NCBI GenBank assembly: GCA_937958985.1
Contig: CALGLV010000029.1
Location: 1 to 64,000 of the forward strand
DNA length: 64,000 bases
Direction: 5' to 3'
Origin: an uncultured Aquimarina sp.
GTDB lineage: Bacteria; Bacteroidota; Bacteroidia; Flavobacteriales; Flavobacteriaceae
Program-made: the position numbers and the translations under genes
The notes under the pieces: model-generated
What the model was told of the DNA's origin: nothing
The model's input: only the letters and a program-made list of their open reading frames with translations
Databases searched by the model: none
Part shown: positions 8,946-17,192 of the stretch, piece by piece
Layout of the letters: every line of letters begins with the position of its first letter
How positions within the stretch are numbered: the stretch's first letter is position 1

Positions 8946-10769
8946 ATGAAAAAAATCAAAACTAAAGCTTTAGGGATCATAGTATCCTTACTAGCTATTT
9001 CGCTGGGATTTGTTGGTTGTAGTGACGACGACTTGGATTTACCTCCTGTAACTGCAGGGTTTACATTTAATGTAAATCAAGAGAACGGAACAGTAGCTTT
9101 TACTAACACTTCGCAAAATGCAGACAACTTTATATGGGATTTTGGAGATGACAATACTTCAACTCTTTCAAACCCAACGAATACTTTTGCTAATGGAGAA
9201 TTTACGGTAACCTTAACAGCGTCTAATGTTGCAGGGTCAACGGATACGGCACAGGAAGCGATTGTTATTAATGTTGCTGCTGATCCCGATAATCCAAACG
9301 ATAATGGCGAGGGGTTTGATAGTGGATTGTTAACCAGTGGTGATTTTGAAGGGGACAATAGTGCTTGGTTCGGTGGCGGACTTAATATTGTAACAGAAAA
9401 TGGAAATAATTTTCAGCAAGTAAATGTAGAAGCAGCAGGTAACCCTTTTGATGTAAATATTAGTCAGTTGGTAGATTTGGTTGAAGGTACTACTTATGAG
9501 TTATCTTTTGACGCCTCTTCATCAACCAGCCAAACAATTTTAGCAGGTATTGGTTTAAATGTAGATCCTTTTACAAATAACAGTCAGCCAGTTGCTTTAA
9601 CTACCGATTTACAGCGTTATACTTTAACATTAACTGCTGCAGGTTTTGGAGGAATAGGAAATAGAGTATTATTTGATATGGGGGCTGCAATAGGTGTCGT
9701 AACTATTGATAATGCATCCTTAGTAATAAATGAAGAAGAAGTTGTACAACCACCTTCAGATTTTGATAGTGGATTATTAGTTAATGGTGATTTTGAAACT
9801 GGTATTTCACCATGGATTATAGGCGTAGATGATAACGCCCCAGCTCCTTCAGCAACGGACTCAGGAAATACTTTTTATTCAGTTAATGTAGAAGCAGTAG
9901 GAAATCCTTTTGATGTGAATTTAAGTCAGAAACTTGAAATAGTTGATGGCTCTACTTATACGATCACTTTTGATGCGTGGTCGGATAGAAATAGGTCCAT
10001 ACTCGCAGGTATTGGTTTGAGTGGTGGAGATTTTTCTGCAAATTCAGAAAGTGTAGCAATTAATACAACAAGAAACACCTATAGTGTAACCTTAACAGCT
10101 AATGGTTTTGGAGCCTCAGATGCACGAGTATTGTTTGATTCAGGTGCTGAATTAGGTATAGTTAACATAGATAACGTGTCTTTAACCGTAGATTCTTCAG
10201 GAGTAGATATGGGAGGTAATGACATGGTATTTACTGGAGGATGCGATGGAGAATTAGTGGCAGCAACCAGTTTGCCTTTGGATTTCGAAGGTTGTGAAAC
10301 CTTTCCTTCAAATATTAATTTTGGTAGTGGATTAACATCTACTTTGGTTGACGTTACTACCATACCTAATGTTACGTCAACAGCAGCTAACCCAAGTGGG
10401 TTTGCACTACAAGTTGATAAGCCTACGGGGTCAGACTTTTTTGCAGGAATTCAAAATATTTTCGCAAGCAATTTCGATTTAACTACAACAAATACTTTTA
10501 GGATGAACGTTTTATCTACAAAGGCTAATGTAGTTTTTAGGTTAGAGTTGTTAGTATCACCTAACGACGGAAGTATAGGTAATCCTACACCTGTATTTGT
10601 AACAATTCCAACGGCAAACACATGGACTGAAATTGAATTTACATTTGAGAATTTACCAGCATCTCCAACAACGTACAATCAATTAGTAATTAAGCCTGAT
10701 AATGATATGGCGGATAGCGGAATTACTAATGGAGGAACTTATTATATTGATGATTTAAGGTTGGAATAG
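8946..10769 (+). CDS. PKD-domain lipoprotein with tandem CBM4-like modules
   Basis: A 607-residue lipoprotein (lipobox ISLGFVGC, then SDDD, a surface-export-like signature). Order: PKD domain (about 38-110, with WDFGDDNTS), two similar beta-sandwich modules (about 125-270 and 275-425) that both open with FDSGLL and carry VNVEAxGNPFDVNxSQ, and a divergent third sandwich (about 440-607) ending in YYIDDLRLE. The repeats resemble CBM4/CBM_4_9 modules, which bind beta-glucans or xylans. No catalytic residues are seen. It is 10 bases behind GH16 and is the last gene before a terminator, so it is probably the glycan-capture protein of the cluster. Start: ATG 8946 matches a lipoprotein signal; the longer reading overlaps GH16. 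Confidence 0.85.
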   Translation: MKKIKTKALGIIVSLLAISLGFVGCSDDDLDLPPVTAGFTFNVNQENGTVAFTNTSQNADNFIWDFGDDNTSTLSNPTNTFANGEFTVTLTASNVAGSTDTAQEAIVINVAADPDNPNDNGEGFDSGLLTSGDFEGDNSAWFGGGLNIVTENGNNFQQVNVEAAGNPFDVNISQLVDLVEGTTYELSFDASSSTSQTILAGIGLNVDPFTNNSQPVALTTDLQRYTLTLTAAGFGGIGNRVLFDMGAAIGVVTIDNASLVINEEEVVQPPSDFDSGLLVNGDFETGISPWIIGVDDNAPAPSATDSGNTFYSVNVEAVGNPFDVNLSQKLEIVDGSTYTITFDAWSDRNRSILAGIGLSGGDFSANSESVAINTTRNTYSVTLTANGFGASDARVLFDSGAELGIVNIDNVSLTVDSSGVDMGGNDMVFTGGCDGELVAATSLPLDFEGCETFPSNINFGSGLTSTLVDVTTIPNVTSTAANPSGFALQVDKPTGSDFFAGIQNIFASNFDLTTTNTFRMNVLSTKANVVFRLELLVSPNDGSIGNPTPVFVTIPTANTWTEIEFTFENLPASPTTYNQLVIKPDNDMADSGITNGGTYYIDDLRLE

Positions 10770-10793
10770 AATATCGTTTATTTTGTTTATTTG

Positions 10794-10827
10794 AAAAACA
10801 CTGCTAAATATTTTAGCAGTGTTTTTT
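10794..10827 (+). terminator. Rho-independent terminator of the glucan cluster
   Basis: Stem ACACTGCTAAA / TTTAGCAGTGT with a short AT-rich loop, followed by a T-run, 24 bases after the stop codon at 10769. Confidence 0.85.
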
Positions 10828-11204
10828 GTATTATTTAGCTGAGTAAAGTAGTGGTTTTTTATGTTTTAAAGGCATATTTAGAAATAGTTAAACTAAAGAG
10901 AGGAATTCATATACTATTCTAATAGAGCGCATTTACAATTCGTGATAATTATACAAATTATAAAGCTACCTCAATTACGAAGTAGCTGTTGCTTTATCCT
11001 TACTGTGAGCATGGAAAATATTTCCAAGACAGCCCGTATAAAAGGGTGTTTATTTAAAAAAGCATCGCTAAATTTAGCGATGCTTTTTTGTTTTATTGAT
11101 TTTTCCAAGGAGTTCTCGGAAGCAATATCTTTAGCGGAGTAAAAATTTCCTGAGCTTTAGGGGTGACGTTGAGGTGTAATTTAGGTTTTGAAATAACCAC
11201 CACC
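10828..11204. other. Gene-free stretch between the glucan cluster and the esterase-like gene
   Basis: No gene is convincing. An imperfect hairpin (AGCTAC 10964-10969 with GTAGCT 10982-10987) and a perfect palindromic terminator (11056-11089) are visible. A 66-codon reading frame covers part of the stretch but runs through the terminator and has no protein-like composition. Confidence 0.6.
11056..11089. terminator. Perfectly palindromic bidirectional terminator
   Basis: A 34-base perfect palindrome: six A, then GCATCGCTAAA and its exact complement, then six T. The A and T tracts on both sides let it work in both directions. It lies about 115 bases beyond the end of the minus-strand operon that finishes at 11205. 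Confidence 0.75.
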
Positions 11205-12356
11205 CTATCTATATCCAAAATCCTCCTTAATACGATCTGCTTTTTGAAGCATGATGTCTTTGGTTAAAAAAGAAATTTCTTGAAGTAAGAAGCCGTTTTG
11301 GTAGGTTCTCATTGCCTGCTTGGGTTTTCCTTGTTGTTCATATACGGTTCCTAAAAAATAGTTCCCTAGCATGTGCTCAGGATATAATTTTCGAGCTAGA
11401 TTCCCTAGTTTTTCCAATTCATCCCAATTTTCTGTTTCTTCTAACGTAGATGATATAGCTACAAAATCGTTGACACGTACTTTTTTGTAAACCCCTAAAT
11501 AGTCTTCAATAACTTTATACTTTTCAGTTAAATATTCATAAGGAGAACCTTCCAATTTAGAAATAACTTCTTTGTATTCTTTTTTGCTTATTGGGCGGTA
11601 AATAGAGAAAATATTTTCTAATGCTTTTGGAATCCCTGTAGCTACTAATGAGTAATGTGAAGCGTCTTCAAAATCATTAAAAAAGTATTTTACGTTAGGT
11701 TTTTCTACTGCCGAAATTTCATCGTTTACAGCTAAGATATCTTCTCTTAACCCTTTAACATCGTTAGAAGCAGTTGCTAAATAATACCAAATTTTATTTT
11801 CAGAAGATGCCAGCGTTTTCTTAATGCGCTCGCTCATGCTAGGTGCATATTCAGGGCTTAAATTAATATAAGCTTGAAACAAAGGATTTTGCTTAAGCAT
11901 AAAATAATTAATAAAATTTGAGGTATAATCGTGCCCCATTATAATTTTGAATTTCGCTATTCTATAGTTTTGTTCTAGATGAGGTATCAATTCTGTTTCT
12001 ATAAAATCGTAAAACTTCTTACCTTCATATTCAGGCATTTGACTATTGGTATCGTAACGGCAATCTTCTCTTCTGGTCTGTAGCTGTTTAATGCCCACAA
12101 CAATACTTTCAGGCATATCATCCCAATATGAAAAGTATTTTACATTCCCTACTAAGGGGTCAAATAAGTAATCTCCATCTAAGGTTAATATAAGCGGGTA
12201 TCTTTTGTCTTCCTTTTTTTTATAACTTTTAGGAAGCCTAATTTTTATTTCTCGAGTACTATTTAATTGGAAAGACTCAATGCCTTTAGTGATAGTTTGT
12301 GAAAAACAAGGAGCGATAAACAGTAAACTAAGATATACTAAGAAAGTTTTTTTCAT
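11205..12356 (-). CDS. Putative esterase-fold (PF00756-like) exported protein lacking the nucleophile serine
   Basis: A 383-residue protein with a signal peptide (ending PCFSQ) and an alpha/beta-hydrolase region of the putative esterase (D-type) family: RYPLILTLDGDYLF, then a strand leading into MGHDYTSNF, and a later SHYSLV. Family members have Ser at the nucleophile elbow (GHSxGG); here that position is Asp143 (G141-H142-D143). The later His234 is retained. The C-terminal 100 residues are helical and TPR-like (LGNYFLGTVYEQQGKPKQAMRTY). It is the last gene of a minus-strand run behind an LPG_synthase_TM protein, panD and panC. Activity cannot be assumed; it may be a pseudoenzyme or use another chemistry. 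Confidence 0.75.
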   Translation of the reverse strand: MKKTFLVYLSLLFIAPCFSQTITKGIESFQLNSTREIKIRLPKSYKKKEDKRYPLILTLDGDYLFDPLVGNVKYFSYWDDMPESIVVGIKQLQTRREDCRYDTNSQMPEYEGKKFYDFIETELIPHLEQNYRIAKFKIIMGHDYTSNFINYFMLKQNPLFQAYINLSPEYAPSMSERIKKTLASSENKIWYYLATASNDVKGLREDILAVNDEISAVEKPNVKYFFNDFEDASHYSLVATGIPKALENIFSIYRPISKKEYKEVISKLEGSPYEYLTEKYKVIEDYLGVYKKVRVNDFVAISSTLEETENWDELEKLGNLARKLYPEHMLGNYFLGTVYEQQGKPKQAMRTYQNGFLLQEISFLTKDIMLQKADRIKEDFGYR

Positions 12357-12400
12357 AATGTAGGTGCATCTATTTGGTAATGAAAGGTTAATTTATGAAA

Positions 12401-13366
12401 TTATTTCTTCTTTAAGAAGAAAGGAAGTAAAATGAATGAAAAACCTCCAATGATAATATTGGTAATAGTTTGAGTGCCCCACAGTACCCATCCATAAGCT
12501 TCGCCAATAGATTGCTCAACATTGAAGAAAATTAAGATTGCTCCAATGGCTATTGGGAAAACACCAAGGCCGCCGTTAGATACCGTCATGGCGAATGAGC
12601 CTACAATAAAAGCTGCTAAAGCCGCTGAAAACGATAGGTGGTTAAGCTCTGGTATAGCAAATTTCATAATGTAAAACATAAAGATATAAGCACTCCAGAT
12701 AAAAAAAGTATGAAATATAAATGAAACCCTATTTTTCATCTTTAAAACACTTAAAATCCCTTCGTAAATTTCTAAAATAAATTTGCGAACTTTCTTGAGC
12801 ATTTTAATGTCACTTTTTTTTACAACTAAATAGCAAAAATAAAGGAGTATTATAAATAATATGATCCCTAAAAAAATAAATAAAGGATTGATGTTTTCAT
12901 TTTCAAAATAATTTAAAAAAAGTGTAGTATTGGTTGCTACACCAATTAGAACGACTAAGAGAAGCATTATTAAGTCAACAATTCGTTCACTAATAACGGT
13001 GCCAATAGTTTTTTGAAAGGGTACATCTTCGTAATTGGATAATGTAGAAGCTCTTAAGATTTCACCAGATCTGGGTATGCCCAAGTTAGCAAGATACCCC
13101 ATCATCAAAGCCATATAACTTGTCGATAATCTTGGTTTATAACCTAGGGTGTTAGCTAAAAACAACCAACGATATGATCTTGAGATGTGCGATAGAATTC
13201 CTAAAAATGCAGATAAAATTATCCACAAAGGCTTAGCTGTTTTTATGCTTTTCCAGAGTATCTCTCTTTCTTCTTCTGAAGTTTTATGGAATGAATACCA
13301 TATAAAAAACACACCAATACCAATAGGAATAACTACTTGTAAAACTTTTTTTACAGCTATTTTCAA
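12401..13366 (-). CDS. Lysylphosphatidylglycerol synthase TM-region (flippase-like) membrane protein
   Basis: A 321-residue inner-membrane protein with about eight hydrophobic helices, of the LPG_synthase_TM / UPF0104 family (SHISRSYRWLFLANTLGY, ALMMGYLANLGIPRSGEILRA, GSFAMTVSNGGLGVFPIAIGA). The catalytic GNAT-like domain of true MprF proteins is absent, so a transport or flippase role is more likely than aminoacylation. The start is TTG at 13366, five bases after the panD stop codon; no in-frame ATG precedes it. It is probably co-transcribed with panC-panD. Confidence 0.88.
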   Translation of the reverse strand: MKIAVKKVLQVVIPIGIGVFFIWYSFHKTSEEEREILWKSIKTAKPLWIILSAFLGILSHISRSYRWLFLANTLGYKPRLSTSYMALMMGYLANLGIPRSGEILRASTLSNYEDVPFQKTIGTVISERIVDLIMLLLVVLIGVATNTTLFLNYFENENINPLFIFLGIILFIILLYFCYLVVKKSDIKMLKKVRKFILEIYEGILSVLKMKNRVSFIFHTFFIWSAYIFMFYIMKFAIPELNHLSFSAALAAFIVGSFAMTVSNGGLGVFPIAIGAILIFFNVEQSIGEAYGWVLWGTQTITNIIIGGFSFILLPFFLKKK

Positions 13367-13371
13367 TAGTG

Positions 13372-13722
13372 TTATTTCAAAAGGTTGTTTTCTTCATTAG
13401 GAAAAACCAGAGAAGGAGTAAATTGTTTTGCTTCTTCTAAAGTAAGCATACAATAGGTAATTAAAATAAGTACATCTCCTTTAGAAACTTTTCGTGCAGC
13501 AGCTCCATTAAGTGTTATTTCTCCGCTATTTCTAGGCCCTGGAATAGCGTAAGTTTCCAGGCGCTCCCCGTTATTGTTATTTACAATTTGCACTTTTTCT
13601 CCTGAAATAACGCCAGCAGCATCCATCAAATCTTCATCAATAGTAATACTACCAATGTAATTTAGCTCAGCACCAGTAACTTTTACGCGGTGTATTTTAG
13701 ATTTAACAACATGTACAAACAT
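13372..13722 (-). CDS. panD: Aspartate 1-decarboxylase (pyruvoyl-dependent)
   Basis: A 116-residue proenzyme that makes beta-alanine from L-aspartate for pantothenate synthesis. The self-cleavage site is Gly24-Ser25 in [13 protein letters not shown], and [10 protein letters not shown] at the N-terminus and [20 protein letters not shown] are family signatures. Cleavage makes the pyruvoyl group on Ser25. It lies 13 bases downstream of panC on the same strand, so both ends of the pantothenate condensation are encoded together. Confidence 0.97.
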   Translation of the reverse strand: MFVHVVKSKIHRVKVTGAELNYIGSITIDEDLMDAAGVISGEKVQIVNNNNGERLETYAIPGPRNSGEITLNGAAARKVSKGDVLILITYCMLTLEEAKQFTPSLVFPNEENNLLK

Positions 13723-13735
13723 TCGGCAAAAATAA

Positions 13736-14587
13736 TTAATTTAAAGCAATATTATCTATAAGTCTCACATTCTGTTCGGCAAAAACAGCAATAAAGGCCC
13801 TGTATTTTTTAGAATGGTCCACGGACTTAATAGATTCTAAGGTTTCTACGTCAGCAATTTCGAAATACTCGAGGTCAAAATTAGTTTCATTCTTAAAAAC
13901 TGAAGTTACAAACTTCTTAATTTGTTCAGCATTATTTGTGCCAAACATTTCTTTCGTTTTAATTAAGGTTTTGTGAATTATACTGGCCTGTTGTTTTGCG
14001 TTCTCCGAAAGTCGTTGATTTCTACTGCTATATGCTAATCCATTATTCTCTCTGTAAATAGCGCATCCAATAATTTCAATATCAATACATTTTATCGCTA
14101 CGAGCTTGCGAACAATTTGTAACTGTTGAAAATCTTTTTCTCCGAAATAAGCTCGGATAGGGTTAACGGCATTAAATAAATGAGTTAAAACTGTGCCAAC
14201 GCCATCGAAATGCCCGGGTCTAAATTTACCTTCCATTAAGGATTCAATTTTTCCGAAATCAAATTTTAAAGAAGTTACAGTACCGTTGTATAAATTTTGA
14301 GGAGTTGGAGCAAAAATTATAATATCTTCTGAGGTTTGCTGAAGCAATGCTTCGTCCTGCTTTAAGGTTCGAGGGTAATTTTCTAAGTCACTTGAGTTGT
14401 TAAACTGTGTAGGATTAACGAAAATACTGACAATCGTGACGGAATTTTCAGATAAACTCTTCTTAACCAATGTGATATGGCCAATATGTAAAGCCCCCAT
14501 AGTGGGTATAAAACCAATGCTTTTATTTTTTTTGTAAATAGGGTTTAAATGATTTTTGAGCGCTTCTTTGGTAGTGAAAATTAACAT
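13736..14587 (-). CDS. panC: Pantoate--beta-alanine ligase (pantothenate synthetase)
   Basis: A 283-residue cytoplasmic enzyme that joins pantoate and beta-alanine with ATP. The nucleotide-binding [10 protein letters not shown] (28-37), [30 protein letters not shown] and the KMSKS-like YSSRNQRLS are all present and the length is normal. It is the first gene of a minus-strand run panC-panD-LPG_synthase_TM-esterase-like. The first gene of the opposite strand (GT5) starts 103 bases away, so the intervening stretch holds divergent promoters. Confidence 0.97.
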   Translation of the reverse strand: MLIFTTKEALKNHLNPIYKKNKSIGFIPTMGALHIGHITLVKKSLSENSVTIVSIFVNPTQFNNSSDLENYPRTLKQDEALLQQTSEDIIIFAPTPQNLYNGTVTSLKFDFGKIESLMEGKFRPGHFDGVGTVLTHLFNAVNPIRAYFGEKDFQQLQIVRKLVAIKCIDIEIIGCAIYRENNGLAYSSRNQRLSENAKQQASIIHKTLIKTKEMFGTNNAEQIKKFVTSVFKNETNFDLEYFEIADVETLESIKSVDHSKKYRAFIAVFAEQNVRLIDNIALN

Positions 14588-14646
14588 TGAAATTATTTAA
14601 TAATCGCTAAAATTAGTGTATAAATGCGAGTTTGCCTAAATTTTCG

Positions 14647-14654
14647 TAATTTCG
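14647..14654 (+). promoter_or_regulatory. -7 box variant (TAATTTCG) of the GT5-DUF4270 unit
   Basis: TAATTTCG is the common TAnnTTCG variant of the Bacteroidota -7 element, 36 bases before the start codon at 14691. A clear -33 element is not seen. Confidence 0.45.
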
Positions 14655-14690
14655 CACAAATTTATTGATTACCAAAGAAAAAGCAGATTT

Positions 14691-15515
14691 ATGAAAGATA
14701 AGAGGATATTGTACGTAGCGTCAGAGTTAATGCCTTACTTGCCAGAAACAGAAGTTTCTTCGATGGCTTTTGAGTCACCCAAAATGGTAAACGGTAAAGG
14801 AGGTCAAACACGCATTTTTATGCCTCGCTTTGGAAATATTAATGAACGTCGTCATCAATTGCACGAAGTTATTCGTCTTTCGGGAATGAATTTGGTAATT
14901 AACGATTTTGATATGCCCTTGATTATCAAGGTAGCTTCGATACCAAAAGAGCGTATGCAAGTATACTTTATTGATAATGAAGAGTACTTTAAAAGAAAAG
15001 CAACAGTGCTTGATAAAGATGGTAGCTTGTTTAAAGATAATGACGAGCGCGCCATATTTTTTGCTAAAGGAGTTATCGAAACTGTAAAGAAATTAAATTG
15101 GGCACCCGATATTATTCATGTACATGGATGGATGGCCTCATTGTTACCGTTATATTTAAAAACATATTATAATAATGAGCCTTTATTTAAGGATTCTAAA
15201 ATCGTTACTTCGGTTTATGGAAATGGTTTTGAAGGTGAAGTAGGTGAAAATTTGAAGAAAAAAGTTCAGTTTGATGAAATAGCAGACGATAAACTAAGTC
15301 TTATAGATGAGGCTACTTTTGATAATTTGATGAAAGTTTCGGTAGCATATTCAGATGCGGTTATTATGGGAACACAAGATGTTTCAGCTGAATTGGAGGA
15401 TTTTATAGAAAAAGCAGACCTTCCGACTTTAGAATATAAGTACCCTGAAGAATTCTCATCTGCTTATGAAGAGTTTTACTTAAGCGAAATACTTTCTGAA
15501 TCTGAAGAGGTGTAA
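14691..15515 (+). CDS. Glycogen/starch synthase-type protein, GT5 N-terminal domain only
   Basis: A 274-residue protein matching the starch-synthase catalytic N-terminal domain: RILYVASELMPYLPETEVSS at the start and APDIIHVHGWMASLLPLYLK in the middle. It stops where full glycogen synthases (about 470 residues) continue into the second Rossmann domain. In place of the usual KTGGLADV segment it has MVNGKGGQTRIFMPRFG. Single-domain versions next to panC are common in Flavobacteria, so this is a family form and not a broken gene. Glycosyl transfer by itself is doubtful because the C-terminal nucleotide-sugar site is missing. The DUF4270 gene follows 4 bases later. Confidence 0.82.
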   Translation: MKDKRILYVASELMPYLPETEVSSMAFESPKMVNGKGGQTRIFMPRFGNINERRHQLHEVIRLSGMNLVINDFDMPLIIKVASIPKERMQVYFIDNEEYFKRKATVLDKDGSLFKDNDERAIFFAKGVIETVKKLNWAPDIIHVHGWMASLLPLYLKTYYNNEPLFKDSKIVTSVYGNGFEGEVGENLKKKVQFDEIADDKLSLIDEATFDNLMKVSVAYSDAVIMGTQDVSAELEDFIEKADLPTLEYKYPEEFSSAYEEFYLSEILSESEEV

Positions 15516-15519
15516 ATTT

Positions 15520-17160
15520 ATGATCAAAATTAATTATATATCGCGCATTGTAGTGATGTGCGGTTTTTTTACAACGTTATTTTCTTGTGATAAAGATGTT
15601 AGCGATGTAGGGGGCGACGTGTTGACAAGTACTGATATTATTAGAGCGCAGTTGAATGATGTTACCAGTGAAACTGAAAATATTAGTTTAGAGCGTATTC
15701 AATCTAATAATTTTACGGGAGCACGATTATTTGGAACATCCAATAATGAGGTTTCAGGAACAGTTAATTATGGTTTATTGTATAGGGTAGAGCCTACGGA
15801 GTCAAATAGTTTAGTGGCTGTCGCTGGTCAAACTATAAAGTCTATTAAAATAAAATCTGCAAACCTAATAATTCCTTATACTTATGAGCGTTTGGAAGAT
15901 GTAAACGACTCAATAGCGAGCTATCAAATCACTAATGTTACAAACGAGGATGAGGCTTTAAGTTTTGATGTTTTTAAAAGTAATTTTAATTTGGTTATTA
16001 ATAGAAGTACATCAAATGATGAGCAGTTGTATTATGCCAATGCGTCTGATGGAGAAAATTCATTTGGGGAATCAATTGAAGAAGGGGGTAGTATAGTGAT
16101 AAATGATATTCTAGATGTTAAGCCTACTTTAGAAGCTTTTGAAATAAAAACAAGAGAAGGGGATAATGAAGGGGTGCTACAATTGTTAAACGCAAGTACA
16201 ATATCAAATTCATTTGAAGAAGCTGGAAAAACATTAAGAATTAGTCTGGATAAAAACTTTTTAGGAACTGCTTTTGCTGATTCAGAAGGTAATGTGTCCG
16301 ATACATCATTATTTACTACAGATTCTTTTTTAGAAAATTTTAGAGGGGTATATCTTAAGCCTAGAGGCGATAATGCTAATTTAGTAAGCTTATTTGATAA
16401 TTCGGTTACTCAAATAATTCCAAAAATAGAAATTACATTTGAGATTATTTCTGATTTTAATAGGGTAGTCGATTCTGAAGATAATGAAATATCTCCTGCT
16501 CGTACAGATAGTCAAAGTGAAGTAACTCTTGATTTTAATATGAATCAACAAGTAGTTACTATTGTTAATAGTGACAATTCTGTGGACTTCAATGGAGCTT
16601 TTGAGGCTAACGAAACAATGGTGATTAAAGGAGGTGTGTCAGCCTCACGAATAAGAATATTTGAAAACGACTCTCAGTTGGAAGCGCTTTTTCAAAATAA
16701 TCCAATTATAAATTCAGCGACACTTAGGCTTTCTGTAAATACAGAATCCCCATTATATAACCCAGAGAATGTTCCAGAAAACTTATGGATTAATGACTTG
16801 GAAAACGGTACGCTTATCTCGGGCGCTGCATTAACACCAGGAGACCAGCCTTTTTATGAGTTTAACTTAACTCAGTATTTGAGAAGGGTTTTAAATGTTG
16901 ATAGTGTAGCAGATCTGCCAGGTCTAGGTTTAGATTTTTTTGTGGGTATTTCGGTAGCGCAAATTGATGCGGAAATAACTTCACAAAATCAAATACCTGC
17001 CTCAAGTGCTCAAAGTTTGTTGATTCTTAATAGTCAACGACAGCAGCAAATAAATATTGGGAGCTTAATTTCTACCAATGAAGTACCTTTATATGGTAGT
17101 GGAGCAACCGACCAAAGCAAACAACCTCAATTTGTGGTTGACTTTGCAAGAGTAAACTAG
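15520..17160 (+). CDS. DUF4270 domain-containing lipoprotein
   Basis: A 546-residue lipoprotein (lipobox TTLFSC followed by DKD) of the DUF4270 family, which is restricted to Bacteroidota and has no established function. The protein is beta-rich. It contains the family's LLNASTISNSFEEAGKTLRI region, a GVYLKP motif, and a late segment running LRLSVNTE ... YEFNLTQYLRRVL. It sits between the single-domain GT5 gene and glmS, an order seen widely in the family, suggesting a role at the cell envelope. A lipid anchor in the outer membrane is likely. Confidence 0.87.
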   Translation: MIKINYISRIVVMCGFFTTLFSCDKDVSDVGGDVLTSTDIIRAQLNDVTSETENISLERIQSNNFTGARLFGTSNNEVSGTVNYGLLYRVEPTESNSLVAVAGQTIKSIKIKSANLIIPYTYERLEDVNDSIASYQITNVTNEDEALSFDVFKSNFNLVINRSTSNDEQLYYANASDGENSFGESIEEGGSIVINDILDVKPTLEAFEIKTREGDNEGVLQLLNASTISNSFEEAGKTLRISLDKNFLGTAFADSEGNVSDTSLFTTDSFLENFRGVYLKPRGDNANLVSLFDNSVTQIIPKIEITFEIISDFNRVVDSEDNEISPARTDSQSEVTLDFNMNQQVVTIVNSDNSVDFNGAFEANETMVIKGGVSASRIRIFENDSQLEALFQNNPIINSATLRLSVNTESPLYNPENVPENLWINDLENGTLISGAALTPGDQPFYEFNLTQYLRRVLNVDSVADLPGLGLDFFVGISVAQIDAEITSQNQIPASSAQSLLILNSQRQQQINIGSLISTNEVPLYGSGATDQSKQPQFVVDFARVN

Positions 17161-17192
17161 TTATAATAAATAATATTTAAAAGTATTCAATA

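Noticed and set aside
9077-10678. Three antisense frames opposite the PKD/CBM lipoprotein gene
   Set aside because: They mirror the low-complexity Ser/Thr/Asp/Asn coding of the lipoprotein; none has a start region or domain.
10942-11142. 66-codon open frame on the plus strand
   Set aside because: It runs through the perfect terminator palindrome, has no protein-like composition and no recognisable start context.
13149-13400. 83-codon plus-strand frame opposite the LPG_synthase_TM gene and panD end
   Set aside because: It is antisense to two well-supported genes and without any recognisable feature.
14691-15515. Frameshifted or truncated glycogen synthase
   Set aside because: The sequence after the stop codon is the DUF4270 gene, not a GT5 C-terminal domain, and single-domain forms are normal in this group, so it is not a pseudogene.
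17161-17192. glmS ribozyme
   Set aside because: The gap is only 32 AT-rich bases and shows none of the ribozyme's conserved pseudoknot sequence.
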